In this document: piece by piece, positions 9,273-17,963 of the stretch
Position numbering within the stretch: the first letter of the stretch is position 1
How the letters are laid out: each line of letters begins with the position of its first letter
Source of the DNA: Armatimonadaceae bacterium
Lineage (GTDB): Bacteria; Armatimonadota; Armatimonadia; Armatimonadales; Armatimonadaceae
Assembly: GCA_030447685.1 (NCBI GenBank)
Contig: JAUJOK010000008.1
Coordinates: 53,808 to 117,807 of the forward strand
Direction: 5' to 3'
Length of the DNA: 64,000 nucleotides
Position numbers and translations under genes: made by a program
The notes under the pieces: model-generated
What the model was told of the DNA's origin: nothing
Databases searched by the model: none
Seen by the model: the letters and a program-made list of their open reading frames with translations, nothing else

Positions 9273-9752
9273 CTAACGGTCGTACAGCGAAGCGGCGCGG
9301 CGGGCTTCGCGGTCCCGGTCGCGCTCGGCGATGGTCTCGCGTTTGTCATACAGCTTTTTGCCCTGCCCGACACCCAGTTCCAGCTTGGCGAATCCGCGCT
9401 CAAAGAACAGGGACAACGGCACGAGGGTGCGCCCTTTTTGCTGCGTGACACCGGCGAGGCGATCCAGTTCCCGGCGGTTCAAAAGCAGCTTGCGCGGGCG
9501 GGTCGGCTCCACATTGTAGCGGTTGCCCTGCTCATGCGGTGAAACGTGCATATTGTAAAGCCAGGCTTCTCCATTCTGGATGCGCGCGTAGGCTTCAGCA
9601 AGGTTGGCTTTTCCCGCCCGCAGTGATTTGACCTCGGTGCCGACCAGAACCAGCCCCGCCGTCACCGTGTCCTCGATAAAATACTCATGCCGCGCCCGGC
9701 GGTTCACCGCCACGGTTTTGCGCGCGCCCGATTTGTCCGCATTCGTGCCCAT
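9273..9752 (-). CDS. smpB: SsrA-binding protein SmpB
   Basis: This 159-residue protein binds tmRNA in ribosome rescue. Family motifs are all present: RRARHEYFIEDTVTAGLVL, GTEVKSLRAGKANL, HEQGNRYN, RPRKLLL, and the C-terminal LYDKRETIAERDRDREAR helix region. ATG 9752 follows AAGGAG by six bases and is preferred over ATG 9776. A TATAAT on the minus strand at 9774-9779 could be the -10 of a short-leader promoter, though no good -35 accompanies it. Confidence 0.95.
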   Translation of the reverse strand: MGTNADKSGARKTVAVNRRARHEYFIEDTVTAGLVLVGTEVKSLRAGKANLAEAYARIQNGEAWLYNMHVSPHEQGNRYNVEPTRPRKLLLNRRELDRLAGVTQQKGRTLVPLSLFFERGFAKLELGVGQGKKLYDKRETIAERDRDREARRAASLYDR

Positions 9753-9806
9753 GCTGCTCCTTCGTGCAAGGGCCATTATACCCGACCCCGGCGCGGGCGT
9801 ATCCGC

Positions 9807-11402
9807 TCAATACTGCTCGAGGTGCCAGCGGAAGTCGGTCATGCGAGCCAGGTTCTCCTCGACCATCTTCCGGTGCGCATCGGCACGCTGTCGGAACGTA
9901 GCCCGCTCCGCCGCCGCGCGCTCAGCGCCGGCGGGATCTCCGAGCAGACGATATACCCTTTCCAGAGTGATGTAGCCGATAGCGACGATGGCCTTGCCGA
10001 CAAGGCCGGTGATAAGCAGCTTGTCTTCCGGAAACGAATCTTTAACGGGCCAGTCGCCGACGAGCTTATAACCGATGCCGATGGCGGCGCGGGCCGTGCG
10101 CTCCGCCTCGCGCCCGTTGTTTCGCTTCGCCTCCACCAGCGCATAACCACCGGCGGCGCGGGCCAGTTCGCGCAGGCGGCTACTGCTGTGTAAATCTATA
10201 TCGCCCAGAATATCCGCCCGTCTGAGGTAGTCCCACGCGGCGGCGAGAAGCACCGGTATCGCCGGTCGGTAGGTAAGCTGCGAATACCTGCGCGCATTGT
10301 TGCCGCGCTCGATAAAAGCGACGGCTTCGCGTGCGGTTTTTCGTTCCGCCTCGCCTGCCTCGACGGCAATGCGCATTATACTCGCCTCCTGCTTATCCCC
10401 GCCCACCCCCAGAACCTCACCATACTGCCCTTCTCGAAATATCGAATAAGCCAGCAAGTACCAGGTAAATGCATTGGACGGATCGGATTCGGCAGCACGC
10501 CGGAGATATTCCCGCGCCGGTTCTGAATCGGTGGGCAGGCGGGGAGCCGGGGCTGGCCCTCCGATATGGGAAGGCGGGGGAAGCGGTTTCATCTCCCACC
10601 GGTACAGGCGATACCACAGCGGCGCGTTGCGCTTTTGAATCTGGAGCGAGCGCCGATACGCCGCCGTCGCCTTTTCTCTGTCCGGCAGGGCATCGCCCAG
10701 GGCTTGCCAGTACACGGCACTGCCCGGCGCAAGATCGGTCGCCGCTGTCAGCGCCGTCAGCGTTTCCTTGGGAGCGGCAAGCGATTCGGTAGGCTGCGAG
10801 GGGAAGAAGGGTTCCTCGAAACGCCGGAGCAGCCACAAGCCCCAGCCGCGAACGTTGTGAACTTCGGCGCGCTCGGTATCCGTCTGCGCCAGAACAGCGG
10901 CCTTTTCCCAGGCCGCCGCCGCCGCCGTCCGCAGTTCCTCCACGCGCCTGCTCGCCTGTGCCTTTGTCATTTGAAACGGCTTCTGGTCGTCCTTCGTGCG
11001 AAAAATCATCTTCGGGATCGGTTCGGGGCGCGGGTCGCCATACTCGTCGTCTTCCGGGTCTTTCTGCGCCTTTTTCCAGTCCGCCAGAATCTGCGAATAC
11101 TCTTTGTTGTAGGCTGTCAGAGTTTGTGTGAAGGCAGCGGCATAACTCAGGGAAGCGGCGCGGCTGGCGTAGGCACAGCCGAGCGCGAGGTGGTAACGGT
11201 AGTTATCCGGCTCGCGGCGAATCGCTTCTTTAAGCTGACCGGCGGCGCGCTCGAACCATTTACCGCTTTTCAAATGGCCGGTGGCGTAGCCGTAATAGTC
11301 GGCGGCGGATTCGCCTGGGGGGGCGGCGCAAACCACGCGGGTGGCGAACAGCAGCGAGGCAGCGGCAAGAAGCGGACACAAATTGCGGAAAGCGGCGCAC
11401 AT
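9807..11402 (-). CDS. Secreted TPR-repeat protein
   Basis: This 531-residue protein has a signal peptide (hydrophobic core about 11-25, ending VVCAAP). Helical tetratricopeptide-like repeats are recognisable at ALGCAYASRA, ALGDALPDREKATAAYRRSL and WYLLAYSIFREGQ. A charged insert with KDPEDDEYGDPRPEPIPK interrupts the early repeats. It lies downstream of the FG-GAP/ASPIC gene, with a 57-bp gap, and is probably in the same operon. ATG 11402 has GGAGG eight bases upstream. It probably acts as a scaffold outside the cytoplasm; no enzyme motif is visible. Confidence 0.7.
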   Translation of the reverse strand: MCAAFRNLCPLLAAASLLFATRVVCAAPPGESAADYYGYATGHLKSGKWFERAAGQLKEAIRREPDNYRYHLALGCAYASRAASLSYAAAFTQTLTAYNKEYSQILADWKKAQKDPEDDEYGDPRPEPIPKMIFRTKDDQKPFQMTKAQASRRVEELRTAAAAAWEKAAVLAQTDTERAEVHNVRGWGLWLLRRFEEPFFPSQPTESLAAPKETLTALTAATDLAPGSAVYWQALGDALPDREKATAAYRRSLQIQKRNAPLWYRLYRWEMKPLPPPSHIGGPAPAPRLPTDSEPAREYLRRAAESDPSNAFTWYLLAYSIFREGQYGEVLGVGGDKQEASIMRIAVEAGEAERKTAREAVAFIERGNNARRYSQLTYRPAIPVLLAAAWDYLRRADILGDIDLHSSSRLRELARAAGGYALVEAKRNNGREAERTARAAIGIGYKLVGDWPVKDSFPEDKLLITGLVGKAIVAIGYITLERVYRLLGDPAGAERAAAERATFRQRADAHRKMVEENLARMTDFRWHLEQY

Positions 11403-11459
11403 GGGATGATCCTCCACAAAGGAGACGTGCGGCGCAGCAGAAAGTTACACTCCGGCCCG

Positions 11460-13169
11460 CTATTGCGGGCGTTTGCCTTTTGATAGAGTGAGATAGCGTC
11501 CGGTCGGCAGGTTTTTCCACGTCTCGGTAGTGCCGTCCGGCCAGCGTACGGCGACGCTTTGGGGAACATACGCTCCGAGGCCAAAATGAACGCGGGCGTC
11601 CGATGACGACAGGTAGGAGCCGCTTGGCTGGCATTGCCGCACCCAGCGCGTGCCGTCGTCGGACGTGACGGTCAGCACAGCCCCGTAGGCGTCCCGGTTC
11701 ATCCGCTCGCCGCCTACGAGCCGAAAACCTATCCAGCCCTTTTTCGGCACGACGCTCTCGTTGTGAAGCAGCAAAGGCTTGCCTTCGCTGTCAACAATGA
11801 GGGCATCTACGCGCCCGTCATTGTCGTAGTCACCTACGGCAAGGCCACGACCAACGAGCGGACGGGTCAGGTCCTTGCTCACTTTGGCCGATATCTCTTC
11901 AAAGCTTGCGCGCTTTCCACCTTTATTGTGGAAGAACTGGCTTGGCTGGCGAAAGGTAAAGGGTCCAAACAAGTCCACGTAATCCTTGATGTGCCCGTTC
12001 GTGGTCATCAGATCGAGCCAACCGTCGTTGTCGGCATCGAAGAACTTGCTGCCAAAGGTGACATAGGGCCATGCAGGCTCCAGAATACCGCAGAATTCGC
12101 CGACATCGGTGAACGCGCCGCCGCCATCGTTCCGGTAAAGACTTTTGACCTCCTCCTGGAAAGTGGCAACGTACAGATCGAGGTCGCCGTCGTTGTCATA
12201 ATCGCCCCAGTCGGCGCCCATGCCAGCGTGGACATCGCCATTGGGTTCACCGGACGTGCCGGATTCCTTGCCGATGTTTTTCAGCCGCCCACGCCCCCGG
12301 TTATGGAACAGGTCGCCGTAAATATTGTCGTTTGAGACGGCGAAACTGACGTTGCCCGAGTCGTCGAAATCCGCAAACGCCACCGCAAGCCCGTTCCCAT
12401 GGTGCGTATCCGCGCCCCAGGCCCTGGTCACGTCGCGGAAAGAGCGCCCTGCTTGATTGTGATACAGAACCCCCTTGACGGGCGGATAGGCACCTGGGCC
12501 GCAGGAGGACAGCAGAATACGATCTTTTCCCTGGGATTCACAATGCTGGGGCTTGGATTCGGGGCCGAATTGGACGTAGTTGGCGACGTAGAGATCGAGG
12601 TAGCCATCGTTGTCGAGGTCGGCGAAGCCGCAGGACGAACCCCAGGGCTGTGGCCCAAGCCCCATTGCTTTGGTCACGTCCCGAAAGCGCTTGCCCTGCT
12701 CGTTCTTTAGAAGGAGGCCGGTGCGCCAGCCGCTGATATACAGGTCGCCCCAGCCGTCATTATCGTAATCGCCGACGCCGCATCCCAGAAAGTGGCCGGA
12801 AAGATCAGAAAGCCCTGTTTCCTTCGTTACGTCACTAAAACGCCCTTTGCCGTCGCCTTTGAACAGGGCCAGATCGCGGCTGACGAGCAGGATATCCAGA
12901 TTGCCGTCGCCGTTGTAGTCCAGAAAGGCGCAGCCGTCTCCGAAGGTGGTAAGAAGGGTAAGCGGGCGTTTCGGTTTTTTGAACTCGTAACGCAGGCCAG
13001 CCTTATCCGCTACGTCTACAAAGCGCGTCAGGGAGCCGGGAAGCGCGCTGGCGGGTGGCACCGGGGGGCGGAACCCATGAAATACAAAGGGTCCCGACAG
13101 CAGAACTGCTGCCGTAAGGCCAGTTTGCCAGCGAAAAGATTTTATGCTGAACTTCATAGTTGTCGTCAT
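11460..13169 (-). CDS. Secreted FG-GAP/ASPIC-UnbV repeat protein
   Basis: This 569-residue protein has an N-terminal signal, then at least seven calcium-loop repeats of the DxDxDG type (DYNGDGNLD, DYDNDGWGD, DLDNDGYLD, DYDNDGDLD, DADNDGWLD, DYDNDGRVD). These form a beta-propeller like integrin alpha. The C-terminus is an ASPIC/UnbV domain (WIGFRLVGG, GAVLTVTSDDGTRWVRQ, SSDARVHFGLG, VRWPDGTTETW). ATG 13169 or 13157 both fit. Its closest visible relative is the plus-strand protein at 15.1 kb. It probably mediates calcium-dependent adhesion or extracellular assembly. Confidence 0.8.
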   Translation of the reverse strand: MTTTMKFSIKSFRWQTGLTAAVLLSGPFVFHGFRPPVPPASALPGSLTRFVDVADKAGLRYEFKKPKRPLTLLTTFGDGCAFLDYNGDGNLDILLVSRDLALFKGDGKGRFSDVTKETGLSDLSGHFLGCGVGDYDNDGWGDLYISGWRTGLLLKNEQGKRFRDVTKAMGLGPQPWGSSCGFADLDNDGYLDLYVANYVQFGPESKPQHCESQGKDRILLSSCGPGAYPPVKGVLYHNQAGRSFRDVTRAWGADTHHGNGLAVAFADFDDSGNVSFAVSNDNIYGDLFHNRGRGRLKNIGKESGTSGEPNGDVHAGMGADWGDYDNDGDLDLYVATFQEEVKSLYRNDGGGAFTDVGEFCGILEPAWPYVTFGSKFFDADNDGWLDLMTTNGHIKDYVDLFGPFTFRQPSQFFHNKGGKRASFEEISAKVSKDLTRPLVGRGLAVGDYDNDGRVDALIVDSEGKPLLLHNESVVPKKGWIGFRLVGGERMNRDAYGAVLTVTSDDGTRWVRQCQPSGSYLSSSDARVHFGLGAYVPQSVAVRWPDGTTETWKNLPTGRYLTLSKGKRPQ

Positions 13170-13300
13170 TGACGGCTCGTCGGGCGTTTCCGAGGAGCGC
13201 GGAAAGGCGAAGGTTCCACGGGAATAAGAGAAGTGCCCACGCCCCGGTGTTTGGCCGAAGCGTGGGCAGCAGATGACAGACAGAGACGGCAACAAACCCG

Positions 13301-14122
13301 TTATATGTTGTGCCACCCGGTGTGGGGCTGGGCGTAGGGCCAGCCCCCCGAGCCCCCGCGGGTGGGGCAGGGGGCCAAGGAACCGGGTGATGGGGAAAAT
13401 TTGGCATGCCCGTCGGCATACACAACATTCAGCCCCTTGTTGTGGCGCGGAACCGGACGGCGTCCCTGGTTGCCCCACTGGTCATAGTTATCGTAGCGCT
13501 TGCAGTTGCTGGTCCAACAGCCTGGCGGTTCGGACTGGAAGTCAGTTGCCCTCGCATTGCGGTTTATGGGAGGTCCGCCGATATGCTCGTTCCAGGATTC
13601 GGGATCTTTGTTGGCAGCGACAATGGTATTCTTGAGCTGCGCGGCGTCACAGATGACATAGGTGTCGGCGGGCGTTTCCATGGCCGCCAGCGGGCGTCCG
13701 CCGGTACCGGAACCATTTGTATTGTTCCAGTCCATGACGTTGATGTTGGCGCCGTAGCCGCCGGCGTTCCAGGCATCGCCGGTCGCAGGCTGCTTCAAGT
13801 CTGGGGCGCTGGGACAGGTGTTCACGTTGCGGTTCTTGATGTACGCGTGTGTCATGTCGTACCAGCGGTTGGGCTTGGGGGTGGCCCGGCCACCGGGGGG
13901 CAGGGTCTCGTCGTAGTCCTGCGTGTACATGGCGATAGCCGTACCCAGCTGCTTGGTGTTAGACAGGCAGGCGGTGGCACGCGCCTTTTCCCGAGCCTGG
14001 GCAAATACAGGGAACAAAATGGCAGCCAGAATCGCGATAATTGCGATAACAACAAGAAGCTCGATGAGCGTAAAGCCGCTCTTCAGCATCCGGCTATGTG
14101 GCCGCTCCTTCAGATACGTCAT
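13301..14122 (-). CDS. DUF1559-type pseudopilin (H-X9-DG)
   Basis: This 273-residue protein has a short basic leader, then the prepilin processing site [19 protein letters not shown], followed by [21 protein letters not shown]-terminal H-X9-DG motif ([13 protein letters not shown]) identifies the DUF1559 family, which is expanded in Planctomycetota and Armatimonadota. The Glu at +5 of the mature protein is present. AGGAGG precedes ATG 14122. It lies upstream of the FG-GAP gene and downstream of the small lipoprotein gene. A type II or IV pilus-like machine must process it; none is encoded here. Confidence 0.85.
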   Translation of the reverse strand: MTYLKERPHSRMLKSGFTLIELLVVIAIIAILAAILFPVFAQAREKARATACLSNTKQLGTAIAMYTQDYDETLPPGGRATPKPNRWYDMTHAYIKNRNVNTCPSAPDLKQPATGDAWNAGGYGANINVMDWNNTNGSGTGGRPLAAMETPADTYVICDAAQLKNTIVAANKDPESWNEHIGGPPINRNARATDFQSEPPGCWTSNCKRYDNYDQWGNQGRRPVPRHNKGLNVVYADGHAKFSPSPGSLAPCPTRGGSGGWPYAQPHTGWHNI

Positions 14123-14230
14123 TGTCTTTCCTCCTATGGAAGGGGAGCATAATCGCTCCTTTGATTAAAAGTTTACCCGATAATTGCAGAAACAAACCAG
14201 GGTGACGGAACCGTTTCTGCGTGGGAACTA

Positions 14231-14506
14231 CTACCTGGGCGCACCACCAGTGGGCGCACCACCAGTGGGCGCACCGCCAGTGGGCGCACCGCCCGTTGTG
14301 GGTAGACCAGCGCCAGTCGCGGCGCTGCCGCCCTGGCGCTGCATCGCCCTGGCGTATTCGGCGGCCTTCCGCTGCTCTTCTGCGGCGTTACCACCCTGTC
14401 CTCCCGTCGCCGCCTCTTCCTTCTTGCCGCACCCGACGAGGAGGCTTCCGCCAATAGCAAGCACTGCCATGAAGGCGCTGCTGCCTTGCCGCATACCTAT
14501 CTTCAT
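14231..14506 (-). CDS. Small lipoprotein with GGAPT tandem repeats
   Basis: This 91-residue protein has a lipoprotein signal with lipobox LLVGC, then a KKEE stretch and a helical segment (EEQRKAAEYARAMQRQ). It ends in four GGAPT-like repeats, encoded by four 15-bp tandem units at 14237-14296. The AAGGAG site before ATG 14506 is well placed. It is likely the first gene of the minus-strand pseudopilin/FG-GAP/TPR block. Repeat number could vary between strains. Confidence 0.65.
   Translation of the reverse strand: MKIGMRQGSSAFMAVLAIGGSLLVGCGKKEEAATGGQGGNAAEEQRKAAEYARAMQRQGGSAATGAGLPTTGGAPTGGAPTGGAPTGGAPR
14237..14296. repeat. Four 15-bp tandem repeats in a lipoprotein gene
   Basis: Units start at 14237, 14252, 14267 and 14282 with consensus GGGCGCACCRCCAGT; the last unit has one change near its end (CCCGT). 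They encode the GGAPT tail. Confidence 0.85.
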
Positions 14507-15051
14507 ATCGCTCCTTTCAAAGCCGTCTTCACGGCTATCCGGTTCATCTCTTACCAGCGTTTATTCCGATTCCGCAGGATATTCCTAACCGCCAGTACAA
14601 GCGATTACGGAAGGAAGCGTGACACAACCACGGGCACATCCCGAAGGCTAAGAGCGGCAGGTAATTGCCTGACGGCGCGCGGGACGCAATTATGATACGC
14701 CGTATTAGGAGAGTGCAGGGAACGGTAACTGGGGAAATAGGGAAGGGTTCGTTCCGGCGCAGGAGCAGCCGTACGAATGAGAAATTGTCCGTCTTTGGAG
14801 AAACCGGACATCGTATGTAGAGGAATAATATAGCCTGTCGCAACACCGCGGTCAGTCATCGTCGTCCTAAGAAGCACCGGAATATGTGGAATAATACACC
14901 GTAAATCACGCCGTGTCAATAGCTACATGAGACCGAGAGCGTCAGAATAGTTTCACCCCGACTTTTGGTGCATCCTCGCTGTTCCAGTTAACCGGCATGA
15001 CCACCTCCTGCCCAAGCACGCGGGTGGGGCGTCTAACCAACCGCCAGCCTC
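14507..15051. other. Divergent intergenic region, no gene recognised
   Basis: About 545 bases lie between the minus-strand lipoprotein and the plus-strand FG-GAP gene. Base composition is more AT-rich than the flanks. Open frames here lack family features or ribosome sites. It probably holds both divergent promoters. Confidence 0.5.
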
Positions 15052-15080
15052 TGGACAAGCCGCCCGGCATGCAGTAAGAT
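15052..15080 (+). promoter_or_regulatory. Sigma-70-like promoter for FG-GAP/TPR operon
   Basis: TGGACA at 15052-15057, a 17-base spacer, and TAAGAT at 15075-15080. The start codon lies 18 bases after the -10, which gives a very short leader. Confidence 0.5.
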
Positions 15081-15097
15081 AAAAGTGGACAAATTCC

Positions 15098-16792
15098 ATG
15101 CACATTACTTTCTTCTGCCGTTTCTGGTTGGCAATGACGCCCCTCCTTCTCCTGGCTCCCGCTCTTTGCGGCTGCCGCTCCGGTGAGGAGGCAAAAGCCT
15201 CACGCGCGGTCAGTAAGACCCCGGCCTCCGGTATCTTCCGCGATGTGGCGGACGAGGCAGGCCTGCGCTTTCGCTGGGGGCACAACGGGAAGTCACCGCT
15301 CGACATTCGCGATACCACAGGCGGCGGGGGTGGATTCCTTGATTTCGACCGGGATGGCTTGCTGGACGTTCTGCTGGTCGGCGACACGGTCGCGCTGTAC
15401 CGGAATCGAGGGAATGGAACATTCACGGATGTGTCGGCGCAGTCGGGTTTGAGCGTGCGAGGTCATTTGATGGGCTGCGCCGTTGGAGATTTCGACAATG
15501 ACGGCTTCTCTGACGTGTTTATTACAGGCCACGGCGTCACGAAGCTATACCGCAATACCCGGAAAAAGCGTCCGATCTTTCAGGATGTAACCGACGCGGC
15601 GGGCGTCGGCAGGCGCGGGCCGTACGACTGGCCTACCAGCGCGGGCTTCGTCGATCTGGACGCTGACGGCTTTCTCGATCTGGCTGTGTGCCGCTATGTG
15701 CTCTTCACGCCGCAGACGCCTCAGTTCTGCGAAATGACGAACCCGGCGGGCAAGCCGATTCCGGCGGCCTGCCCGCCCTACTATTACGAGCCGCAGAAAC
15801 TGCTGGTCTACCGCAATCAGGGGAACGGCAGGTACGAGGACATGAGCGACCGCTTTCCCGAGCGGCACGGTAACAGCCTGGGGATCGCATTTGCTGACTT
15901 TGACGATGATGGCAAAATGGACATCTACGTCGCGAACGACGGCGAACCGGGCGATCTTTACCATAACCGGGGCGGCTGGAAATTCCAAAATCTCGGCACG
16001 GCGAGCGCAACCGCCTATAATCAGGACGGTCGGGAACAGGCCGGAATGGGCGTGGATTGGAGCGATTATGATGGTGACGGGCGGCTGGACCTGATCGTTG
16101 CAACCTATTTACAGGAACCGCGCAGCCTTTATCGTAACGAGGGTGATGGCCTGTTTTCCTATGCCAGCTTCAACGCGCTAATCGGTGAGGTAACAAAGAC
16201 ATCCCTCGCCTTCGGCGTTGTTTTGACGGACTTCGACAATGATGCTCACCCCGACCTGATCTTTACAAACGGTCATGTTCAGTCCAATATCGCTGCGATC
16301 AATCCTTCAACAAGCTACCGGCAGCCGATGCATCTTTTTCGCAACCAGGGAGACGGCACGTTCGCAAATGCCGCGAACGAAGGCGGGGCAGTGTTTCAGC
16401 GCCCGATTGTGGGGCGCGGGATTGCCCTTGGGGATTATGACAACGACGGGCGCATGGACGCTCTCGTTGTGGACTTAGAGGGCGCTCCCCTCCTGCTGCA
16501 CAACGAGGACAAAAGCAGCCACCACTGGCTGGGCGTGCGCGTGCTGAACAAAGCGGGACGCGATGCCGTGGGCGCACGGATAACTCTGGAAAGGGAAAGC
16601 GGAGGAAAGCGTGTCGCCGAAGCGCAGACCTGCCGTGGTTACCTTTCCGCAAGCGATCCGCGCATCCACTTCGGCCTGGGAAAAAGTGACCGGGTGACGC
16701 GGCTGATGGTACGCTGGCCGAGCGGCAAAATCACAGCCGTAAAGAACCCGCCCACAGATCGCTACCTGACCGTTAAGGAAGAGGCGCGATGA
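15098..16792 (+). CDS. FG-GAP/ASPIC-UnbV repeat lipoprotein
   Basis: This 564-residue protein has a signal with a likely lipobox (ALCGC, Cys26), so it may be lipid-anchored, unlike its minus-strand relative. Seven calcium-loop repeats follow (DFDRDGLLD, DFDNDGFSD, DLDADGFLD, DFDDDGKMD, DYDGDGRLD, DFDNDAHPD, DYDNDGRMD). The C-terminal ASPIC/UnbV domain includes WLGVRVLN, GYLSASDPRIHFGLG and VRWPSGKIT. Its stop overlaps the next ATG as ATGA, so it is tightly coupled to the TPR gene. ATG 15134 is an alternative start that would shorten the signal. Confidence 0.8.
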   Translation: MHITFFCRFWLAMTPLLLLAPALCGCRSGEEAKASRAVSKTPASGIFRDVADEAGLRFRWGHNGKSPLDIRDTTGGGGGFLDFDRDGLLDVLLVGDTVALYRNRGNGTFTDVSAQSGLSVRGHLMGCAVGDFDNDGFSDVFITGHGVTKLYRNTRKKRPIFQDVTDAAGVGRRGPYDWPTSAGFVDLDADGFLDLAVCRYVLFTPQTPQFCEMTNPAGKPIPAACPPYYYEPQKLLVYRNQGNGRYEDMSDRFPERHGNSLGIAFADFDDDGKMDIYVANDGEPGDLYHNRGGWKFQNLGTASATAYNQDGREQAGMGVDWSDYDGDGRLDLIVATYLQEPRSLYRNEGDGLFSYASFNALIGEVTKTSLAFGVVLTDFDNDAHPDLIFTNGHVQSNIAAINPSTSYRQPMHLFRNQGDGTFANAANEGGAVFQRPIVGRGIALGDYDNDGRMDALVVDLEGAPLLLHNEDKSSHHWLGVRVLNKAGRDAVGARITLERESGGKRVAEAQTCRGYLSASDPRIHFGLGKSDRVTRLMVRWPSGKITAVKNPPTDRYLTVKEEAR

Positions 16793-17928
16793 CCCCCCGG
16801 AAGCGGCTGCTCCTCATTAGTGCCCTGGGCGCAGCCGTTCTGGTCGCTGGCTGGTTTTACAGCGCACCCGCAAGGGAGACGCATCGGCTGTCGCGTATGA
16901 GCACGGAAAGTCTTTCCGCATGGACGCGCGACCACCCCGCCGACGCCCGCGCGCGACGCCTCCTCGGTGAACGGCTGCTTCAGGAGGGCCGAACCGAGGA
17001 AGCTCTGGCCCTTTTCCGGGAGGCGGCGGAGACCGATCCTGGCGCCGCCTGGCCGCTCGTGGCGCAATCCCGCGCGCTTCTTCAGGCGGGGCGGCTGGGA
17101 GAGGCCCTTACCCTGGCACAGGAGGTCCAGCGCCGCGCACCGGAAGACGCCGAGGCAAACGCCGTGCTGGGTGAAGTCTACCATTCAGCGGGCAATCGGG
17201 AAGCAGCGGAGGAGGCTTTCCGGACAGCGGCGCGGCACGACGCAAAAAATGCGGCGGCGCACGCAGGACTTGCCGTTATTCTGGCGGATAAGCAGGATTT
17301 TACGGAAGCCCGTGCGTCCGCACAGCGCGCGGCAGAGCTTGCGCCGGATACCGCACTGGCCTACCGCACGCTCGGTTATGTCGAAGACAAGGCCGCGAAT
17401 CTCACGGAGGCGATCCGCTATCTGTCGCTGGCGGCGGAGCGCGAGCCGCACCGTGGGCCGACATGGGCAGCCTTTTCCCAGGTTCTGGTTCGCGCCGCCC
17501 GGACACCGGCAGAGTACAAGGCGGCCTCCGACGCGCTGGATCGCACCGAGGCGCTCCTGCCTAACATGGCCGGAGTAGCGTATTTTCGCGGTTTATTGCT
17601 TGCGAAACAGCACAAGCATGAAGAAGCGATTGCCCAGTTTCGGCGGGCGCTGGAGCGCAACCCGAAGGCCACCCATGCGCTTTACAATCTTGCCACCTCG
17701 CTGGCTTTCGCGGGCAAAAAAGCGGAAAGCGCCGCCGTCAGCGCCCATTTTCAGCGGGCACGGCAAAATGAACTGAAGATGACCCAACTGCGCATGCGCG
17801 TTGCCCGCGAACCGAAGCGCGCCGACCTATGGCGTCGCTTACAAGCCGTCGCCGAAGCCCAGCAGGACGAGGCCACTGCCCGTATGGCCCGTGAGCGGCT
17901 TCAGGCGCTGCTTGCCAGCAGCCCGTGA
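16789..17928 (+). CDS. Membrane-anchored TPR protein
   Basis: This 379-residue protein has one N-terminal membrane segment (about 5-23) and then roughly eight tetratricopeptide repeats, for example RTEEALALFREAAETDPG, EANAVLGEVYHSAGNREAAE, AYRTLGYVEDKAANLTEAIR and EEAIAQFRRALERNPK. It is translationally coupled to the FG-GAP lipoprotein gene. The pair mirrors the FG-GAP/TPR pair at 9.8-13.2 kb, which suggests that the two protein types work together at the cell surface. No catalytic motif is visible. Confidence 0.75.
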   Translation: MTPRKRLLLISALGAAVLVAGWFYSAPARETHRLSRMSTESLSAWTRDHPADARARRLLGERLLQEGRTEEALALFREAAETDPGAAWPLVAQSRALLQAGRLGEALTLAQEVQRRAPEDAEANAVLGEVYHSAGNREAAEEAFRTAARHDAKNAAAHAGLAVILADKQDFTEARASAQRAAELAPDTALAYRTLGYVEDKAANLTEAIRYLSLAAEREPHRGPTWAAFSQVLVRAARTPAEYKAASDALDRTEALLPNMAGVAYFRGLLLAKQHKHEEAIAQFRRALERNPKATHALYNLATSLAFAGKKAESAAVSAHFQRARQNELKMTQLRMRVAREPKRADLWRRLQAVAEAQQDEATARMARERLQALLASSP

Positions 17929-17963
17929 GCGCGCACGCGCATCCACCGGTTTTCTCGAACGTT

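Noticed and set aside
14237..14296. CRISPR-like array
   Set aside because: The units are contiguous 15-bp coding repeats with no spacers.
14544..14919. Minus-strand open frames of about 100 codons
   Set aside because: No family features, no ribosome site, and they overlap each other in different frames.
11460..16792. Enediyne-type biosynthesis because of the UnbV name
   Set aside because: ASPIC/UnbV domains are common in surface FG-GAP proteins; no polyketide or tailoring genes are nearby.
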